Positions 59,892 through 64,000 of a DNA stretch of 64,000 nt are shown one piece after another. The position numbers and the translations under genes are program-made. Within the stretch, counting starts at the first letter, position 1; the number at the start of each line of letters is the position of its first letter. The notes under the pieces were generated by a model that worked only from the letters and a program-made list of their open reading frames with translations, ran no database searches and was not told where the DNA came from. Source of the stretch: JAZGGS01 sp963749485 (GTDB lineage: Bacteria; Bacteroidota; Ignavibacteria; Ignavibacteriales; Ignavibacteriaceae); assembly GCA_963749485.1 (NCBI GenBank), contig CAVVMV010000004.1:62001-126000 (forward strand). The letters are read 5' to 3'.

Positions 59892-62800
59892 CTACTTCAA
59901 CAGTATCATTTTTCTAACTTGTGTAAAGCTGTTCGATTGCAGCCGGTAGAAGTAGACACCGGAACTTACTTTATTACCAAATTCATTATTACCATCCCAT
60001 ATTCTTTCATACCTGCCGGGTGATTGATTCGCATTTTGCAATGTTCTAACCAGCTGACCATCGATTCTGTATATCTTTAAAGTTACATGTCCCGACTCCG
60101 GTATTGCATATCTTATCCTGGTTTCAGGATTAAAAGGATTGGGATAATTTTGTTCTAACGCATACTCATCCGGTAAAATGTTTTCAGAATTTATTTCATC
60201 TTCAACTGAAACAACGGTTGGTCCATTCGTAGTAAATTTAATTGCAAAATTATCTACCAATTCAGAGGCAGTTAAATCATATTGTTCATCGAATACATAT
60301 TGTAATCCAACATCTTCACCATTGTTCTCTATTCCTATTGTGACTGCTGCCGGGTTCTGTAGACTTTTTTATACTGGCAAATAATTTCACCATCCCCTGT
60401 CTGTGTAGGATAATATGCGGGGTCTAATAAAATTATCTCAAAAGTTTCCTTATTAGTATAATCATCAAAATGCCCCACTTCAGACCATTCAATAATAAAT
60501 CTATGATTATCTGTATCGCTATAATATAGTAGTTTACCTACTTCCTGCGGTTCAGTCGAGAACAGGTCATCCCAGAATGCCGCCACCATATTGTTAATAT
60601 CATCTGGACGTGGTAAGGGATAATTAACTGGTGCAATTTGTGTCCCGCTTCCAAGAGCTATCCATCCATCAGTACTTATTCTGACTTGTGAAAAATTGTT
60701 TCCATAATGTTTAAATGTAAAAGGGAGTGCTACAGTTTGTGTTAAATTGCTTGCACCGCCTCGAGGAATTTCTGTACCTATTCCATCAATCTCAATCCAA
60801 TTATATTCAGGTGATTGCTGCCAGAGATTGTCATCGCTTGAGTAAGCATAGTAGCCGTATTCATCAGGTCCGGTTGGATCATACACAGAAGGCATAGCTA
60901 CCGGTATTGAAAATGTATCAATGACGGAGTAGGGATACAAACCATTTTCGGTTGATAGTTGAACTGAGTATCCAGCCAAATATGGAACGGGACAATTCTC
61001 ACTCACTTTTACTACAAAGTAATCTGACTCGTTAAGTGCATTACTATCGGTTAAAATTGTTTCGAATGTGCCAATCGAATCAATAATTGTTATATACTGA
61101 TCGGTACTACGTAAAACTGCTTTTACATCGGGGGCTATATCGTCTCCCATATTAGCAATTTTTAATATTAGGTTTACTGTTTCACCAGGATCCATACGAT
61201 AATTGTTCAATAGCACTTCCATCATCATCAATAAAGTGCTCAGTATATTCCAATTGACATCCATGGACAGTTTCATTCCGGTAATAATCCCACGTTGTAG
61301 TTGAGCTTGATACGTGCAATCGAAAAGGAATTTCGAAACCAACAGAACACTCAGGTTTTACGAAAAATTGAAATGGTGAACCTTGAACCGAATCATTTGG
61401 AGCAAGTGTTCCAAAACTTACTGAATCAGTAGTAATGATTTCTACACTAGTTTGCAACACTATCGGGTACTATAAGTTTTGCATAAACATTATTTGATGT
61501 TTGCGTTCCATAATTTTTTAGAGAGAACGTAATTGTACCATTTTCATTGGGATTTATCAGTCCATCATTATTACCATCAATGTCTGTAACAATTGGAATG
61601 CCAGCCGGTGCTACATTTTCCAGACCTTCTACTACTTGAATGGTTCCTTCAAATGGGACAACTTTTCCGCCGCGCACTACTAAATCGAGTTCTCCTACAG
61701 AAGAGGTATTTATATCTAAGATAAGAGTACCACCTTCTGAAGTAAGACCAACAGCATAAACACCGGCACCTGAAATACAAACCTCAGCATTTGCAACAGG
61801 CATCCCGCTGGAAGAATAGGTTACAGATACCTGTGGCTGGCTAAATCCAACAATAACCGTATCAGTATAAGCAACACTAACATTTTCAGGTGTATCTTTC
61901 CATACATGCAGACTGGGATCTCCAAGCACACAATAAACCTTGTAATGGTATTCAACCCAGAAAGTATTTCCAAACATCAATATACATTTATAATTTACCT
62001 CGTAAAAGAGCTTCCCCAGGACTATCCAAACCCTCGTCGAACATTCCTTATAAATTCCTTTATCAAGTCTATTATTATAAGTGTATGAGTATTGGAAGTT
62101 GGACCTACAAATGCACAGGCACCTCTTGGTTCAAATTCAGCTCCAAGTTGCACCCACTCTTCGCCAAAACAGTTACCTCCGTTTGCATCGAACATAGCTA
62201 CACCACAGCCAATACTGGTTACAAACGTTAACTTTTGACCATTATTAAGTGAACTAACATCTGATGTACCTAAAGGAAATACAGGAAGCTACCATCCATT
62301 AGCTCCATCCTTCACCCCTATAATTTAAAATGCTTCTTCCTTCATTAATCATATTTTTAATGTCATTTACGTTTCCCGGACAAGGATATCCGTTATACAT
62401 AGAATCTACTGAAATAAAATTTCCACCTTCTTCTAACATCTTACTCGGCTGCAAATCTTTTAGTATATGATTTGTGATATATATGCATCATTAGAGCAGG
62501 TTAGACCCTTTCTGAACCAGTCGGGATCTTGTATATAAGGATCCCTCTCATAATCAATAAATTTATTTATCATTACACGCATTCTATAATCGCCTTGATT
62601 AGTAAACCTGCCAATCATCATCTCGGGGAAGTAATCGTTCCCTTCCAGCTCAACAAAATAGTCTTCGGTAGACAAATGTCCATCCATCAAGAGTAATGTA
62701 TTTTACTGGTGCTACACCATCATCTCCTACAATCAGAATGTGAGTAGGGGGATTCGGCCACGTAGAATAGGCAGTTAAAATATGATTTTTAACAGCTGTT

Positions 62801-63663
62801 GGATTGTTTTCGTTTGCACCAATTTCACTGAATTTTGTTACATGGATATATGTTCCAATTTTATGTTTCCATGCAGCATAAGTTTGGAAATCGGGTTCTA
62901 AAACATCCGGCATAATACAAAGCATAACATCGAAACCTAATTCATCTCCATTATAATCTCTTTGCAATACTTCATCATAATTGAAAATAAAACTTTTATA
63001 CAACTTATCAAATGAAGGAGCTATTGGTTTTTTGGGACGTTAACTTTGGATTAATTCCAACTCCTGATCCATAATTAACCCGGATTGTTATTGATGAGTA
63101 AACTTCAATTTCCTGTATTTGCAGGTGAATACCTTATAGGGAAATATTGATACACGAGCAATTCTAAAATCACGGAAGACAGCGGGTTCCTCAACTCTTA
63201 CAATTTCCTGCGGATATAAGTTTGAAGAACTATATAATTCATCATTTTCATGATATTTTGTTTCCGGTTTCCCCTCAATCCAGCTTTCTCTTGCAGGCGG
63301 AAGATTGATTCCTTTTATAATTTGAGGTTTACTGGTTTCCAAAACTTCTACACTTATTGTTCCCTGGTTTGGAATTGCCAGTACCTTGGCAAAATGTGGA
63401 ATTTCCGGTGAACCAACCTCGGTTGTTATAGCTTCTGAACCAAGATTAATCGAATGGTAAGTCTTTCCTTCGGCATTAAATTCATCTATCTGGAATCCAG
63501 GAAGTTCAATCTTGATTACCGTTCCGGTAATATCATCACTTATTAATTGAACGTTTGGTTTTGAGTTGGAAAGAGAATTATTATCTATCGATACCCATTG
63601 TGCGACGGAAAGGGTGTTAATTAAGAGAGCGTTGATGAAAAAAAGTGTAATTTTCTTTATCAT
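59892..63663 (-). CDS. Gingipain-family (peptidase C25) secreted protein with T9SS sorting domain, frameshifted
   Basis: Start at the ATG at 63663 (GGGAG 8 bases upstream; an in-frame GTG at 63678 overlaps that site). Signal peptide, then a C25 propeptide (GTVIKIELPGFQIDEFNAEG; SPEIPHFAKVLAIPNQGTIS), the catalytic domain (PPTHILIVGDDGVAPVKYIT, DYFPEMMIGRFTNQGDYRMR), the Cys region TSIGCGVAMFDANGGNCFGE, a C-terminal Ig-like region, a nidogen-type part (SQVRISTDGWIALGSGTQIA) and the sorting domain (ALEQNYPNPFNPETRIRYAI, QVRKMILLK). About 1257 residues with many frame breaks, including near 62320. The expected catalytic His (GHG) reads GEG here. It precedes CapA by 35 bp. Confidence 0.85.
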
Positions 63664-64000
63664 CTGTAAATCTCCCACTTTTATTAGAAAACTGTAAATG
63701 TTACCTATCGGACTAATTGGTCTTATTTAAGCGAACTAACAGAATCCTATTTTTCGAAGAAAAGATTAGATAAATATAAATGAAAAGAAGTTTAAAAAAA
63801 CTTAACGATTAGCAAGTAATGTGAAAATAATGCCTAAATAGAGTGTCTTAGCAGAGTTGAATAAAGATTAACATATATAAAAATTCAGTAACCAACTAAA
63901 ATTGCGGTTTGACTATTCTTCACACTAATAGTTAAGTGTAAACCTGATAAATCCGTAGCTAAGATAATCCTTAATTCCCCTTGTAAGATTTGATTCTATA
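63664..64000. other. Upstream region of the C25/CapA/pgs operon, no gene seen
   Basis: These 337 A/T-rich bases precede the likely operon start and probably hold its promoter. No gene, RNA or hairpin could be supported. Confidence 0.5.

Noticed and set aside
1..64000. CRISPR array, insertion sequence or prophage
   Set aside because: No regularly spaced repeats, no transposase or integrase motifs, and no phage structural genes were found.

Overview
The window looks like a chromosomal piece of a low-GC member of the Bacteroidota/Chlorobiota superphylum, most probably class Ignavibacteria. The grounds are C-terminal type IX secretion (T9SS) sorting domains of the NYPNPFNP type on three large secreted proteins, two PorV/PorQ-like outer-membrane proteins, many signal-peptidase II lipoproteins, a short primary-type sigma factor and AT-rich codon use. 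No transposase, integrase, phage gene or CRISPR array was seen. About half of the genes are interrupted by single-base indels or lone nonsense codons, including housekeeping genes such as purQ, sucD, mutL, thyA and psd. The likeliest cause is base-level error in the assembly rather than gene decay, so split genes are given here as one reconstructed locus each.

Layout. 1-2.5 kb: polysaccharide export (Wzz-like chain-length protein and an SLBB outer-membrane export protein). 2.6-6.3 kb (minus): ftsX, two lipoproteins, a methyltransferase, recR and ybaB. 6.4-13.8 kb (plus): a degenerate PurC-like protein, psd and pssA (phosphatidylethanolamine synthesis), purS and purQ, tatA, sucD, ndk, a NamZ-like muramidase and a lipoprotein. 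13.8-27.6 kb (minus): a T9SS cargo protein, nfeD, yajC and tgt, a DCC-family protein, a CBS/CorC membrane protein, a lipoprotein, a DPPR-synthase-like UbiA prenyltransferase, methylmalonyl-CoA mutase large subunit, mutL, folA, thyA and glycerate kinase. 27.8-31.4 kb (plus): a glycan cluster (GT39-like, FemAB-like, GT4), then a methyltransferase on the minus strand.

32.5-43.2 kb (minus): a long, tightly spaced run of archease, rtcB, polysaccharide deacetylase, GT2, radical SAM, DUF1207 and M50 protease, followed by a lipoprotein, a propeller protein and two PorV-like proteins. 43.3-48.8 kb: an EamA transporter, a MORN-type lipoprotein, a STAS protein, a pilin-like protein, tRNA-Gly, two RRM RNA-binding proteins with a third remnant, the sigma factor and tRNA-Val. 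48.8-50.8 kb (plus): a DUF1624 acyltransferase and a tandem-repeat secreted protein.

50.7-63.7 kb (minus) is the most unusual block. A gingipain-family (C25) secreted protein is followed by a very large CapA with PKD and T9SS sorting domains, then pgsB, pgsC and pgsW, then an uncharacterised secreted protein, a putative outer-membrane barrel and an LVIVD propeller lipoprotein. This looks like a poly-gamma-glutamate synthesis operon adapted to an outer membrane: PgsB/C/W make the polymer at the inner membrane, CapA is carried to the surface by T9SS, and the downstream genes are candidates for export or retention. The other standout is the tRNA-Gly gene, which carries a 20-nt perfect palindrome at its variable loop/T-stem junction.
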